The translations under genes and the position numbers were made by a program. From Bordetella genomosp. 13 (lineage in GTDB: Bacteria > Pseudomonadota > Gammaproteobacteria > Burkholderiales > Burkholderiaceae_B), in assembly GCF_002119665.1 (NCBI RefSeq), contig NZ_CP021111.1, positions 2,666,001 to 2,730,000 on the forward strand: a stretch of 64,000 nucleotides of DNA, in the 5' to 3' direction. Below the pieces are notes generated by a model. That model did no database searches, was not told the DNA's origin, and saw only the letters and a list, made by a program, of their open reading frames with translations. Shown piece by piece: positions 38,159 to 47,161 of this stretch (the stretch's first letter is position 1; the number at the start of each line of letters is the position of its first letter).

Positions 38159-38916
38159 GCGGCAGGAAAGTACTGATCACCGCGGGCGCATCCGGCATCG
38201 GGCTGGAAATGGTCCGCGCCTACGTGGCGGCGGGATACCAGGCGGCCGTGCTCGACATCGACGACGCCGGCCTGGCCGCCCTGCGGCGCGAGCTGCCCGC
38301 CGTACACACCGAGCTATGCGACCTGTCGAAGCTGCAAGACATCGAGCAGGCGGTGCCCTCGGCCATCGAGGCGCTGAACGGGCTGGACGTGCTGGTGAAC
38401 AACGCGGGCATCGCGGGGCCCACGGCGTCCGTGCAGGACTTCGATCCGCTCGCATGGGACCTGGTCATGCGCGTGAACCTGTCCGGCACGTTCAACGTGA
38501 CACGCCTGGCCATTCCGCGCCTGAAACAGTCCCGCGACGCATCCATCATCGTGATGTCCTCGGTGGCCGGACGCTACGGCTATCCCAACCGCAGCGCGTA
38601 TTCGGCCAGCAAGTGGGGCCTGGTCGGTTTCACCAAGACCCTGTCGCGCGAGCTGGGCGAGCACGGCATCCGGGTCAACGCCATCCTGCCGGGCGCGGTG
38701 GCGGGCCAGCGCATCGAGGCCGTGCTGCAGGGCCGCGCGAAAGCAAGCGGACGATCCCTCGAAGAAGAGCGCACGCTGGCCATGGCGTCGCAGTCCCTGC
38801 AGCGCTTCGTCGATCCCCGCGACATCGCGGCCCTGGCGCTGTTTCTATCGTCGGATGCGGGCAAGTCAATCTCGGGCCAGATGCTGTCCATCGACAACGA
38901 CATGCAGTACACGTAG
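38155..38916 (+). CDS. Short-chain dehydrogenase/reductase (SDR)
   Basis: A 253-residue classical SDR. TAGASGIGLEM is the cofactor loop, DIDD at the end of the second strand suggests NAD preference, NNAGIAG follows, and the catalytic residues are in MSSVAG and YSASKWG. It is translationally coupled to the 3-hydroxyacyl-CoA dehydrogenase-like gene, so the pair probably works on successive hydroxy/keto steps of one substrate. The neighbouring two-component genes are on the opposite strand and convergent. Confidence 0.92.
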   Translation: MSGRKVLITAGASGIGLEMVRAYVAAGYQAAVLDIDDAGLAALRRELPAVHTELCDLSKLQDIEQAVPSAIEALNGLDVLVNNAGIAGPTASVQDFDPLAWDLVMRVNLSGTFNVTRLAIPRLKQSRDASIIVMSSVAGRYGYPNRSAYSASKWGLVGFTKTLSRELGEHGIRVNAILPGAVAGQRIEAVLQGRAKASGRSLEEERTLAMASQSLQRFVDPRDIAALALFLSSDAGKSISGQMLSIDNDMQYT

Positions 38917-38933
38917 CGCCGCGCCCGCCGGCC

Positions 38934-40304
38934 TCATGGCGCCATGAGGATCCGGAAGCCGAAGGTGTTCATGCCGTTCTCGCTCTTCACCAGCACGTCG
39001 CCGCCATGCATCCTGGCGATGGCGCGCACGATGGACAATCCCAGGCCATGGTGCGCGCCGCTGCGCGTGCGAGCGGCGTCCGCCCGATAGAAGCGTTCGA
39101 ACAGACGGTGCTGCTGTTCGGGCGGAATGGGGTCGCCCTGGTCGGTCACCGCGACCACGGCGTGCTGCTGCTCCACCGATATCGACACGGTCACGGTGGA
39201 GCGCGCATGCGCATATCGCGCGCTGTTCGCGATGAGATTGGCCAGCGCGCGATGGAACAGCCTGCGATCCGCGACCGCTTCCGCGTCGCCGCGCAGGACC
39301 AGCGTCATCTGCCGTTCGGCAAGCGAGTCTTCGAGATACTCAGCGGTCTTCTCGGCCTCTTCGCGCAAAGAGATATGGCTGAGTTCCGCGGCCCGGTTGT
39401 CATTCTCGGCGCACGACAGGAACAGCATGTCGTTGACGATGCTGCTCATGCGCTCCAGTTCTTCCAGGTTCGATGCCAGCAGGTCCTGCATCTCGTCCAT
39501 GCTGCGGCGCTGGCTCAGCGCGACCTGCGTCTGTCCGATCAGGTTGGTCAGCGGCGTGCGCAACTCGTGGGCCACGTCGGCATTGAAGCCCTCGAGCTGC
39601 AGCCAGGCCGCCTCGCGGCGTTCCAGCGAATGGTTGATCGACGCCGCCAGTTCGAGGATCTCGGGAGGGGCGCCGTGCACGCCCAGCCGTTGCCGCGGAT
39701 CGTGAGGCGGCAGCGCACTGGCCTGGCTGCTGAGCCTGCGCAGGGGCCGCAGCCCCAGCTTGGTGATCCAGTAGCCCAGGATGGCCACCAGCAGGATGCC
39801 CAACACAGACGCCGCGCTCATCATGTCCGTGAAGCGTTCCTTGGTCTGCAGGTACGACGTGGAATCCAGCGCCACGACGAAGCGCACGGCCGGCCGCTCG
39901 CCCATGGCCTGGATGGTGCGGGCCATGATGCACCATATGCGCTTGGACTCGGTATCGTGCACGAACTTCACGACCTCGTCTTTCGGCAGCTCGCCGTACT
40001 TGGGCACCAGCGGCGGCCCATGGCGCCAGCGCGGGTCGTCGGAAAGCACCCAATAGCGCAGCCGTCCGCTTTCCTGCATGCCGTTCAGCTTGCCCCGCGT
40101 GGCGCGCCACTCCTCGTCCGTGCCGCGCTCCGACAGCATCGGATCCAGCAGGACGTGCTGGTACGTGAGCTCGCCCTGGATCTGTCCGCGCACCGCCTCG
40201 GTGAACACGTGGTACAGCAGCATGGCCACGCTGCCGAACACGACCGCGGCCGTGATCGCGAACATGGCCGCCAGGCGGCCGGCGATGGAGAGCCGGCGGA
40301 TCAT
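38934..40304 (-). CDS. Heavy-metal type sensor histidine kinase (CusS/CopS family)
   Basis: A 456-residue membrane kinase with two hydrophobic segments (about 8-30 and 165-190) around a periplasmic sensor. After the HAMP region the H-box [13 protein letters not shown] carries H246. ANLIANSARYAH is the N-box, and LFERFYRADAAR and HHGLGLSIVRAIARMHGG are the F- and G-boxes. The ATG overlaps the stop of the upstream response regulator gene (ATGA). It resembles the copS product of the island but is a separate, core-like copy; the signal it senses is not known. Confidence 0.9.
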   Translation of the reverse strand: MIRRLSIAGRLAAMFAITAAVVFGSVAMLLYHVFTEAVRGQIQGELTYQHVLLDPMLSERGTDEEWRATRGKLNGMQESGRLRYWVLSDDPRWRHGPPLVPKYGELPKDEVVKFVHDTESKRIWCIMARTIQAMGERPAVRFVVALDSTSYLQTKERFTDMMSAASVLGILLVAILGYWITKLGLRPLRRLSSQASALPPHDPRQRLGVHGAPPEILELAASINHSLERREAAWLQLEGFNADVAHELRTPLTNLIGQTQVALSQRRSMDEMQDLLASNLEELERMSSIVNDMLFLSCAENDNRAAELSHISLREEAEKTAEYLEDSLAERQMTLVLRGDAEAVADRRLFHRALANLIANSARYAHARSTVTVSISVEQQHAVVAVTDQGDPIPPEQQHRLFERFYRADAARTRSGAHHGLGLSIVRAIARMHGGDVLVKSENGMNTFGFRILMAP

Positions 40305-40999
40305 GCCGCGTCGGCGACGGGCAGGCCGGGCCGCGCCTCGAGCACATAGCCCATGCCGCGCACCGTATGCAGCAGCTTGTTCTGGTACGGCGCATCCACC
40401 TTGGCGCGCAGCCGCTTGATGGCGACTTCGACCACATTGACGTCGCTGTCGAAGTTCATGTCCCAGACCTGCTCGGCGATCATCAGCTTGGACAGGACCT
40501 CGCCCTGGCGCCGTGCCATCAGCGTCAACAGCGAGAACTCCTTGGCCGTCAGCTCCAGCCGCTGTCCCGCCCGCGTGGCCCGGCGGGCCAGCAGGTCGAT
40601 GACCAGGTCGTCGACGAACAGCACCGTGGCTTCCAGCGTTTCGCTGCGCCGGCGCGTCAGCGCCTGCAGCCGCGCCACGAGCTCGACGAAGGAAAAGGGC
40701 TTGGCCAGGTAATCGTCGGCGCCCTTGCGCAGGCCCTCGACGCGGTCGTGCACGGCGCCTCGCGCGGACAGCATGATCACGGGGGTCGATTTCTGGCGGC
40801 GCAGGCTGTCCAGCACGGCGTGGCCGTTCATGCCGGGCAGCATCAGGTCCAGCACGATCGCGTCGTAGTCGAACTCGAGCGCGTAGTGCAGCCCGTCCGT
40901 GCCGGTGGCCGCCGTATCCACGGTATAGCCCTGTTCCACCAGGCCGCGATGAATGTAGGAGGAGGTCTTCTCCTCGTCTTCGATGATCAGCACTCGCAC
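40301..40999 (-). CDS. Heavy-metal type response regulator, OmpR family
   Basis: A 232-residue OmpR-type regulator with phosphoacceptor D51 in IVLDLMLPG, the conserved Lys in LAKPF, and a C-terminal winged helix ending NVVEVAIKRLRAKVDA and TVRGMGYVL. It is closely related to the island copR product. It is divergent from a DUF4148 gene across 385 bp that contain TGTCAG half-sites spaced about 10 bp apart, likely its own binding sites. It is coupled to the kinase gene that follows. Confidence 0.9.
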   Translation of the reverse strand: MRVLIIEDEEKTSSYIHRGLVEQGYTVDTAATGTDGLHYALEFDYDAIVLDLMLPGMNGHAVLDSLRRQKSTPVIMLSARGAVHDRVEGLRKGADDYLAKPFSFVELVARLQALTRRRSETLEATVLFVDDLVIDLLARRATRAGQRLELTAKEFSLLTLMARRQGEVLSKLMIAEQVWDMNFDSDVNVVEVAIKRLRAKVDAPYQNKLLHTVRGMGYVLEARPGLPVADAA

Positions 41000-41082
41000 G
41001 AGAGGCTCTCGCTGTTTGATGGGTCCGCCACGGAACCGCTGTCTCAGTGGCGGACTGTAAGGATTGGACCGGGTCGGCCGGC

Positions 41083-41108
41083 TGTCAGCCGGCTGACATT
41101 TCTGTCAG
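41083..41108. promoter_or_regulatory. Operator candidate: TGTCAG half-sites with 10-bp period
   Basis: TGTCAGCCGGCTGACA (41083-41098) is a perfect 16-bp palindrome, followed by a third TGTCAG at 41103-41108. The three half-sites start 10 bp apart, one helical turn, as expected for OmpR-family regulators. They lie 84-109 bp upstream of the response-regulator gene and suggest autoregulation. Confidence 0.6.
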
Positions 41109-41253
41109 GAACGAAAGACGGCCAGCCTTTGCGATGCCTGCGCCAAGTACGGCCGCTGGCGGCGCGTTGTGCAGACACTGACCGCGCCCCCATCCCGAAG
41201 TTTAGTCGGGCCGCGCGGCATGCGATCCGCCACGTTTACAAGTTCGGAACAAC

Positions 41254-41262
41254 CCTGACAGG
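41254..41262. promoter_or_regulatory. Further CTGACAG element upstream of the DUF4148 gene
   Basis: CCTGACAGG repeats the half-site of the 41.08 kb operator, 122 bp before the ATG of the DUF4148 gene and close to a TTTACA -35-like hexamer at 41235-41240. It suggests that the adjacent response regulator also controls the DUF4148 gene. Confidence 0.4.
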
Positions 41263-41384
41263 AATGACCGGAACGCGTCAAGGTCGGGTCCGGCGCAGGT
41301 CCCTAGAGTGCATGCATGGACGGCGAACTGCCTGAACCCAGGCAGGCCCAGGCGTCCTGTTCAACCAACCCAGCGAGGTAGACC

Positions 41385-41699
41385 ATGCAGAAAGCCCAGA
41401 CCATCAAGAAGCTCGTACCCATCGCCGCCCTGTCGGTGCTGGCCGTCCTCGGCGCCGCCCAGGCGCAAGAGGCCACCGTCGTGCCCCAGAGCACCAGCAA
41501 CCTGACGCGCGAAGAAGTGATGCAGGACCAGCGCGCGTGGCGCGAGTCGGGGATGGATGAAGTGTGGCAAAGCGAGCAGACGCCCGACATCGACAGCCCG
41601 CAGTATCGCGCGCAGTATGCGCAATACCAGCGCCTGGTCGAACACCACGGCGCGCCGAGCCAGTCCGCTGCGCGTCCGACGACGGAGCCGCGAGGCTGA
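41385..41699 (+). CDS. DUF4148-type small exported protein
   Basis: A 104-residue protein with a Sec signal peptide (about residues 1-28, ending GAAQA|Q). The mature part has STSNLTREEVMQDQRAW, the typical start of DUF4148 proteins, which are abundant and uncharacterised in Burkholderiales. It is predicted periplasmic and mostly helical. GAGGT precedes the ATG. It is divergent from the heavy-metal type two-component genes, with shared operator-like half-sites, so it is a likely target of that system. Confidence 0.8.
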   Translation: MQKAQTIKKLVPIAALSVLAVLGAAQAQEATVVPQSTSNLTREEVMQDQRAWRESGMDEVWQSEQTPDIDSPQYRAQYAQYQRLVEHHGAPSQSAARPTTEPRG

Positions 41700-41718
41700 T
41701 TCCGGCCGCAGTCTTCGA

Positions 41719-41795
41719 TGGCCCGCCCTACACGATTCGAACGTGTGACCGCTCGCTTAGAAGGCGAGTGCTCTATCCAACTGAGCTAAGGGCGG
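41719..41795 (-). tRNA. tRNA-Arg (TCT)
   Basis: On the minus strand a 77-nt cloverleaf can be drawn: acceptor CCGCCCT/AGGGCGG, D-arm AGCTCAGTTGGATAGAGC, anticodon stem CTCGC/GCGAG with loop CTTCTAA (anticodon TCT), and T-arm ACACGTTCGAATCGTGT. CCA is encoded at the 3' end. It lies 19 bp after the DUF4148 gene, on the opposite strand. Confidence 0.96.
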
Positions 41796-41939
41796 CCGAA
41801 GCAAAATTGCGGCGCCTATTATAGGCGGCAACGCGCCATGTCTCGGCAGCGTGTTGCCAGCCATACTTACAGGCCGTTGCAAGGCGTTTACAGGCGGGTT
41901 GATACAGTGCAGCGTCTTTGCATTCCTACCCTGCCCGCC

Positions 41940-43247
41940 ATGCGTACCCTAGCTATTTCCGCTTTCCGCTCGCGCCAGGCCTGGCGCCGTACCCTGGTTG
42001 CCGCGGCACTGGCCGCGGCCGCCTCGTCCGCCGCGGCGGGCGTCACGTATCGGCTGGACCGCCCGGCCGCCGCCCCCGGCGAGACCGTGCAGCTCCAGGC
42101 CATCTACTTCAACGACGGCGACGCCGCCGTCCGTTGGGGCGCGCCGCGCGAACTGGTGCTGCAATGGCGCGACGGCGCGGGCGGCATCGTGCGTACCGTG
42201 GCGACGCTGCCCGGCGAGTCGGCCATCCTCAGCATCCCAGTCAACAACTTCGCGCGCGTCAACTGGAACGTCGTGGTTCCCGCGCAGGCGCGCGGCATGC
42301 AGGCCGTGTCCATCGAAGGCGAACCCGCCCTGCTCGCGCTGGAAGCCACCGGCCCCAACGGCGCGCCCGCGATAGCGGCGGCCCCGGCCAACGTGCCGGT
42401 GGTGGACGCGCGCAGCGGCGAGCCGCTGCCGCCCGCCGAGGTCACGCAGATCGGCGCCTCGCCGGCCGGCGGCCCGGCGCCGCAGGCCGCGGTGGCCGGA
42501 CGCTCGTCGCCCGACGGACACTCGGCCTTCGATGGGTTCCGCAGCGCCCTTTCGGCCTATCAGCCCTCGTACTTCGTGGTGGGCACGCGCGAGCGCACCA
42601 GCGCGCGCTTCCAGCTCAGCGCGAAATACAGGCTGTTCACGCCGCCCAGCGATCGCCCCGCGCGCTTCTCCGAGAACTTCTACCTGGGCTACACGCAGAC
42701 GTCGCTGTGGGACCTCGAAAGCGATTCGCGGCCGTTCGTGGACACGACGTTCAACCCCAGCATCTTCTGGCTGTCGGACAATATCTGGGAATCGGGCAAC
42801 CGCAACTGGCGCGTGGGCATGAACACGGGCCTGGAGCACGCCTCCAACGGCAAGGACGGAGACGACTCGCGCTCGATCAACGACGCCTACATCCAGCCTT
42901 CGCTGAACTATCGCTTCGACAGCGGCAGCACGCTGTCCTTCGCGCCCAAGATCAAGGCCTATGTCAGCAAGGGAGACGAGAACGAGGACTATGCCGACTA
43001 CGCCGGCTACGTGGACTGGAACCTGCGCTGGGAACAGGACAACGGTCCTGTGGTCTCGGCCATGTATCGCCAGGGCGACCAGCGCCGCCGCACCACGCAG
43101 CTCGACGTGGCCTGGCCGCTGCGTTCGTGGTTCGACCTGAACGGCTACGTGCACCTGCAGTACTTCAACGGCTACGGCGAGACGCTGCTGGGCTATAACG
43201 AGCGCCACAAGTCGCAGTTCCGCATCGGGCTGTCCATCGTTCCCTGA
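41940..43247 (+). CDS. pldA: Outer-membrane phospholipase A (OMPLA)
   Basis: A 435-residue outer-membrane lipase. A signal peptide ends near SSAAAG. About 150 residues of extra N-terminal domain with Pro/Ala-rich linker precede the beta-barrel. The catalytic segment EHASNG carries H300 and S302, and SRSIND supplies the Asn of the triad, in the order known for E. coli OMPLA. The barrel ends in a terminal strand (KSQFRIGLSIVP). The ATG at 41940 gives a proper signal; the frame is open further upstream without a better start. Confidence 0.9.
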   Translation: MRTLAISAFRSRQAWRRTLVAAALAAAASSAAAGVTYRLDRPAAAPGETVQLQAIYFNDGDAAVRWGAPRELVLQWRDGAGGIVRTVATLPGESAILSIPVNNFARVNWNVVVPAQARGMQAVSIEGEPALLALEATGPNGAPAIAAAPANVPVVDARSGEPLPPAEVTQIGASPAGGPAPQAAVAGRSSPDGHSAFDGFRSALSAYQPSYFVVGTRERTSARFQLSAKYRLFTPPSDRPARFSENFYLGYTQTSLWDLESDSRPFVDTTFNPSIFWLSDNIWESGNRNWRVGMNTGLEHASNGKDGDDSRSINDAYIQPSLNYRFDSGSTLSFAPKIKAYVSKGDENEDYADYAGYVDWNLRWEQDNGPVVSAMYRQGDQRRRTTQLDVAWPLRSWFDLNGYVHLQYFNGYGETLLGYNERHKSQFRIGLSIVP

Positions 43248-43299
43248 TGCCGGCGCGCGGCGCGGCGCGACGGCCGCGCCGTGCAATGCCTTCACCGCA

Positions 43300-44034
43300 T
43301 CATGACAGGCCGCGCTGGCGCGCGATCTGTTCGCGCTGCAGCACGTTCACGTACGACTGGATGCGCATCTCGTTCATGCGGTCGAGTTCGTCGAACAGGC
43401 ATCCCACGCGACGCACCTTGCCACCCAAGGCCAGCACCTCGTCACGGTGGTGGACCACGCGCAGCGTCAGGTCCAGCGCTTCCATTTCAGGCAGCTTCAA
43501 GCGCGCGCGATACGGCGTGCCGGGCGCGGCGGGCAGCGACCGCGAAGTGTCCACCAGTGCGATGCCGGTAGCGCTGAGATCGCGTACCTGCAACCGGAAC
43601 GGCGTCTTGCGCTGGCCCTGCGAGGGCCACAGTTCGCAGCTGACCGGATGCGCGGAGGGAATGTCGACGCGGAACGTATCGCGGCGCTGCGCGTAGCTTG
43701 CCGTGGCAGGCAGATGCGAATGCAGGGCGGGACGCCCCGAATAATTCACCAGCGACACGCCCGGCGTTTCGAATGCCAGGCCGATCTGGTCGCGCGGCGC
43801 TTCGAAAGTGACCGCGCCACCGCGCACCAGCCGCTGGTCCACGTCCTCTTCCCCCACGGCATCCACCAGTAGCGTATTGGTGGCGGCATTGGCGTACAGC
43901 ACCGTGGTCACGCCAGTGGCGGGATCCTCGGCGAGGGACATCGTCAGCGGCACGCGCTGCGCGCGGACCAGTTCGAGCAGGCTGACGATTTCAGTGGCAG
44001 AGCTTGCCAGGCGCGATGTAGACGGCAGATCCAT
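43300..44034 (-). CDS. YcgR-like flagellar brake protein with PilZ domain (copy 1)
   Basis: A 244-residue protein with an N-terminal YcgR domain (about 1-115) and a C-terminal PilZ domain. The c-di-GMP contacts are intact: QRRDTFR (RxxxR) and DLSATG (D/NxSxxG). Proteins of this type slow the flagellar motor when c-di-GMP is high. The ATG at 44034 has a GAGGA ribosome-binding site. A paralogue of identical length lies 195 bp upstream on the same strand; no flagellar genes are in the window. Confidence 0.9.
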   Translation of the reverse strand: MDLPSTSRLASSATEIVSLLELVRAQRVPLTMSLAEDPATGVTTVLYANAATNTLLVDAVGEEDVDQRLVRGGAVTFEAPRDQIGLAFETPGVSLVNYSGRPALHSHLPATASYAQRRDTFRVDIPSAHPVSCELWPSQGQRKTPFRLQVRDLSATGIALVDTSRSLPAAPGTPYRARLKLPEMEALDLTLRVVHHRDEVLALGGKVRRVGCLFDELDRMNEMRIQSYVNVLQREQIARQRGLS

Positions 44035-44229
44035 ACGGGTCCTCGGAACAGACGAGACGCGAACTGCGCGGCCTGTCGGCACACCGTGGACATCGAATTC
44101 ATCGCGGCCACGACGGGCCGTTCACGCAGCCTGGGCGTCGATGCGCCGGGATGCTATCAAACCGTTTCGATCATTTTTTTGACAGGCGCGAGGGAATGCG
44201 CCGCGCCTGTCGCCCCGGCTGACGCGGGA

Positions 44230-44964
44230 TCAGGACATGCCGCGATGCCGCGAAATCTGCTCGCGCTGCAACAGGTTGACGTACGCCTGGATGCGGATGC
44301 TGGTCGAGCCGTCGAGCCGCTCGAACTGGCAACCCACGCGGCGCGCCATGCCGCCCTTGGCGAGTTCGTCGTCGTGGTGGTGGACCACGCGCAGCTTCAG
44401 TTCGAACGTGCCGATGCCGGGCAGCTCGAGGTTGGCGCGATACACCGAGCCCGGCGCCACGTTGATGGCCATGGCGGGATCGGCCAGGGCCAGCCCCGTG
44501 GAGCTGATGTCGCGGACCGTGAGGCGCAGCGGAGCCGAATCGTAATCGTGCTCGGGCCACATTTCGCAGATGGCCGGCTGCTGAGTGGGGATGTCCATGC
44601 GGAAATTGTCGCGGCGCTGGACGTAGGTGGCGCTGTCGGGCAGACGCGAATACAGCGCGGGCCGGCCGTCGTAATCGCGGATCGTGACGCCCGAGGTCTC
44701 GAAGCCCAGGCTGATCTGGTCGATGTTGGCCTCGAACACCACGCGGCCCCCGCTGACCAGGCGGTGGTTCAGGTCGACGTCCTGGGCGGCGTCGAGTATC
44801 AGCGTGTCGGTGGCCGCATCAGCGTGCAGCACGGTCGTCAGTCCGTTGACCGGCCGGCCGGGGATTCGCATCATCACCAAGGCCTGGCGGGTTTGCGCCA
44901 CTTTCAGCAGGCGCGCGATCTCGAGCGCGGAATTGATCGAATAGAACTGGTCGGAGTCGTCCAT
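44230..44964 (-). CDS. YcgR-like flagellar brake protein with PilZ domain (copy 2)
   Basis: A 244-residue paralogue of the neighbouring protein, with the same layout. The PilZ motifs are QRRDNFR and DISSTG, and the C-terminal VNLLQREQISRHRG closely matches VNVLQREQIARQRG of the other copy, so the pair arose by tandem duplication. The N-terminal domains have diverged more. ATG 44964 is taken as start by alignment with the paralogue; a ribosome-binding site is weak, and an in-frame start at 45033 is possible. Confidence 0.9.
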   Translation of the reverse strand: MDDSDQFYSINSALEIARLLKVAQTRQALVMMRIPGRPVNGLTTVLHADAATDTLILDAAQDVDLNHRLVSGGRVVFEANIDQISLGFETSGVTIRDYDGRPALYSRLPDSATYVQRRDNFRMDIPTQQPAICEMWPEHDYDSAPLRLTVRDISSTGLALADPAMAINVAPGSVYRANLELPGIGTFELKLRVVHHHDDELAKGGMARRVGCQFERLDGSTSIRIQAYVNLLQREQISRHRGMS

Positions 44965-45192
44965 GAGGGCAACCTGGAAGCAGGGATCACGCAGTGCCAA
45001 AGGCCGCTTCCGGCCAAAGCGCGGACGCGGCACGCCGGCGCTTGCGCATCCGCCGGCGTATTAAAAAGTAACAACTGACGCGAAATCTTACCAGACGACC
45101 CGACGATTTCTGTGACGTTCACCGTTCTTTTATGTAACGCGGCGGCGCGAGCCCGAATGGCCGGAACCGCCGCGCTACAACGAAGTGGACGC

Positions 45193-45795
45193 CTACTTGG
45201 GAAGTGTCGCCTGCATGGAGGGCCGCTCGTTGAACCGGGCGAACCAGGCAGCCGTGGCGGGATGGCCGGCGCGCCAGTCCAGTTGGGGGAATCGGAAGTC
45301 CAGGTAGCCCAGCGCGCATCCCACGCTGATGGCACCGATGTCCAGCCGGTCGCCCAGCGCGGGCGCGGTTTCCTCGAAACGCGCCAGGGCGCTCGAGATC
45401 TTTTCCATCTGGCCGCGCGTCCAGTCGGTCCAGCGCAGCGCTTCGGGACGCGCGTTGCCTTCATAGCGAATCAGCAGCGCGGCATCCAGCAGGCCGTCGG
45501 CCAGCGCCTGCAGGGTCAGCGCCTGCCACCGCGCCGCGCCGGCCGGGAACAGCTTGCCGGCGCCTTGCGCGTCCAGGTATTCGCATATGACGCGGCTGTC
45601 GTACATGGCCTCGCCCGCGTCGTTGACCAGCGTGGGCACCTTGCCCAGCGGGTTCGCCGCCACGACGGTCTGGTCGCGATTGACCGGATTGGCCGCGCTG
45701 GGCAATTGCTCGATGCGGTCGGCCAGGCCGGCCTCGTGTGCCACGACCATGCATTTGCGCACGTAGGGTGATGCGGGCGAGAAAAACAGCTTCAT
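45193..45795 (-). CDS. Glutathione S-transferase family protein
   Basis: A 200-residue GST. The thioredoxin-like N-terminal half has SPASPYVRKCMVVAHE with the glutathione-site serine, NPLGKVPTL with the cis-proline, and YDSRVICEYLD with the gamma-glutamyl-binding Asp-Ser. The C-terminal half is helical (ALGDRLDIGAISVGCALGYLDFR). A GGAGA ribosome-binding site lies before the ATG at 45795. It follows the RlmI-like gene by 29 bp on the same strand; the substrate is not predictable. Confidence 0.92.
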   Translation of the reverse strand: MKLFFSPASPYVRKCMVVAHEAGLADRIEQLPSAANPVNRDQTVVAANPLGKVPTLVNDAGEAMYDSRVICEYLDAQGAGKLFPAGAARWQALTLQALADGLLDAALLIRYEGNARPEALRWTDWTRGQMEKISSALARFEETAPALGDRLDIGAISVGCALGYLDFRFPQLDWRAGHPATAAWFARFNERPSMQATLPK

Positions 45796-45824
45796 GACGC
45801 AGTCTCCAGGTGGGAAAGTCTTGT

Positions 45825-47024
45825 TCAGATGCGTTGCAGCCACAAACCCTTCAGGTATTCGCCTTCCGGAAAGCCGGCCAGCATGGGATGGTCCGCGCCC
45901 GCCCCCAGCCGTCCCAGGATGCGCACGTCGGCCCCCGCATCGGCGGCCGCATCGGCCACGATCTTCTGGAACAGCGGCGCGCCGATGGCTCCCGAACACG
46001 AGTACGTGGCCAGCAGGCCGCCGGGGCGCAGCAGTTTGAGCCCGGACAGATTGATGTCCTTGTAGGCCCGCGCCGCCCGGTCGACGTGCTGCTGCGACGG
46101 CGCCAGCTTGGGCGGATCGAGCACGATCAGGTCGAAGCTCTGGCCGTCCTGGTGCAGCGACCGCAGGGTGCGGAACGCGTCGGCATCCAGCCACTGCGCC
46201 CGCTGCGAATCGAAACCATTGGCCAGCACGTTGGCGCGCGCATGGGCCAGGGCCTCGCCGGACGAATCGATGGACAGCACGCTGCGCGCCTCGCCTTTCA
46301 ACGCGGCCAGCGAAAACCCGCCCGTGTAGCAGAAGCAGTTCAGCACATCGCGCCCGGCCGAATTCCGCGCGATCAACGCGCGGCTGTCGCGCTGGTCGAT
46401 GTAGAAGCCCGTTTTGTGGCCCTTGCGCACGTCCACCTGATAACGCACCCCGCCTTCGTCGACCAGCAGCAGTTCGGGCGGCTCGTCGCCCGCCAGCAAG
46501 CCGGTGGTCTGCTCCAGGCCTTCCTTCTCGCGTATGGACACGTCCGAGCGTTCGTAGACGTGCGCGCAGCCTGTCTCGCGCACCAACGCGTCGACGATGG
46601 GGCCTTTCCAGGCTTCCACGCCCACCGCCATGAACTGGCAGACCAGTTGCTGGCGGCCGCCGTCGACGGATCGGTAATGATCGACCACCAGGCCCGGCAG
46701 GCCGTCGGCCTCGCCGAACACCAGGCGCACCGCGCCGGTGCCGCAGACCTGCGCGGCGCGATAGGCGAGCGCCCGCTGGATGCGGCGCTTGAAGAATGCA
46801 TGATCGACGGGCTCGGCCTCGTCGAAGGTCCATACCCGGGCGCGGATCGCCGAATGGGGACTGTAGGCGGCGCGCGCCAGGAAGCGGCCGTCGTGGCCGA
46901 TCAGGGAAACCGTGGCGCCCGGGGATACGCGTCCTTCCACGCGGTCCACCGCGCCGGCGAACAACCAGGGATGCCGATGCAACAGCGAACGCTCTTTGCC
47001 CGGCTTGAGAATCAACCTGCCCAT
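45825..47024 (-). CDS. rlmI: Class I SAM-dependent rRNA methyltransferase, RlmI-like
   Basis: A 399-residue protein with an N-terminal PUA domain (about 1-75; RLILKPGKERSLLHRHPWLF) and a C-terminal methyltransferase domain. VLNCFCYTGGFSLAA is the SAM site, SIDSS the motif II acid, LIVLDPPKLAP motif IV, and LATYSCSG contains the conserved cysteine. The layout matches RlmI, which makes m5C1962 in 23S rRNA. The ATG at 47024 places the PUA domain at the N-terminus. The GST gene follows in the same direction. Confidence 0.88.
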   Translation of the reverse strand: MGRLILKPGKERSLLHRHPWLFAGAVDRVEGRVSPGATVSLIGHDGRFLARAAYSPHSAIRARVWTFDEAEPVDHAFFKRRIQRALAYRAAQVCGTGAVRLVFGEADGLPGLVVDHYRSVDGGRQQLVCQFMAVGVEAWKGPIVDALVRETGCAHVYERSDVSIREKEGLEQTTGLLAGDEPPELLLVDEGGVRYQVDVRKGHKTGFYIDQRDSRALIARNSAGRDVLNCFCYTGGFSLAALKGEARSVLSIDSSGEALAHARANVLANGFDSQRAQWLDADAFRTLRSLHQDGQSFDLIVLDPPKLAPSQQHVDRAARAYKDINLSGLKLLRPGGLLATYSCSGAIGAPLFQKIVADAAADAGADVRILGRLGAGADHPMLAGFPEGEYLKGLWLQRI

Positions 47025-47161
47025 GCGGCCTTGCGGATGATTGGGCCTGCCGATGCCGGCCGGTCCGTATGAAGAAGGAGAACGGCGCGCGGCCGAGACA
47101 TCGCCGGCCGCGCGCCGCGGCGATCGTATCACGCCCCCTGCGGCGGGCGTCGGGACTACCG

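Noticed and set aside
38316..40349. 677-codon plus-strand frame over the SDR and histidine kinase genes
   Set aside because: It runs antisense through the kinase, whose H-box and G-box are intact on the minus strand.
43264..43280. GGCGCG/CGCGCC stem between pldA and the YcgR gene as a terminator
   Set aside because: The stem is only 6 bp in GC-rich sequence and lacks a T-run on either strand, so it is not called.
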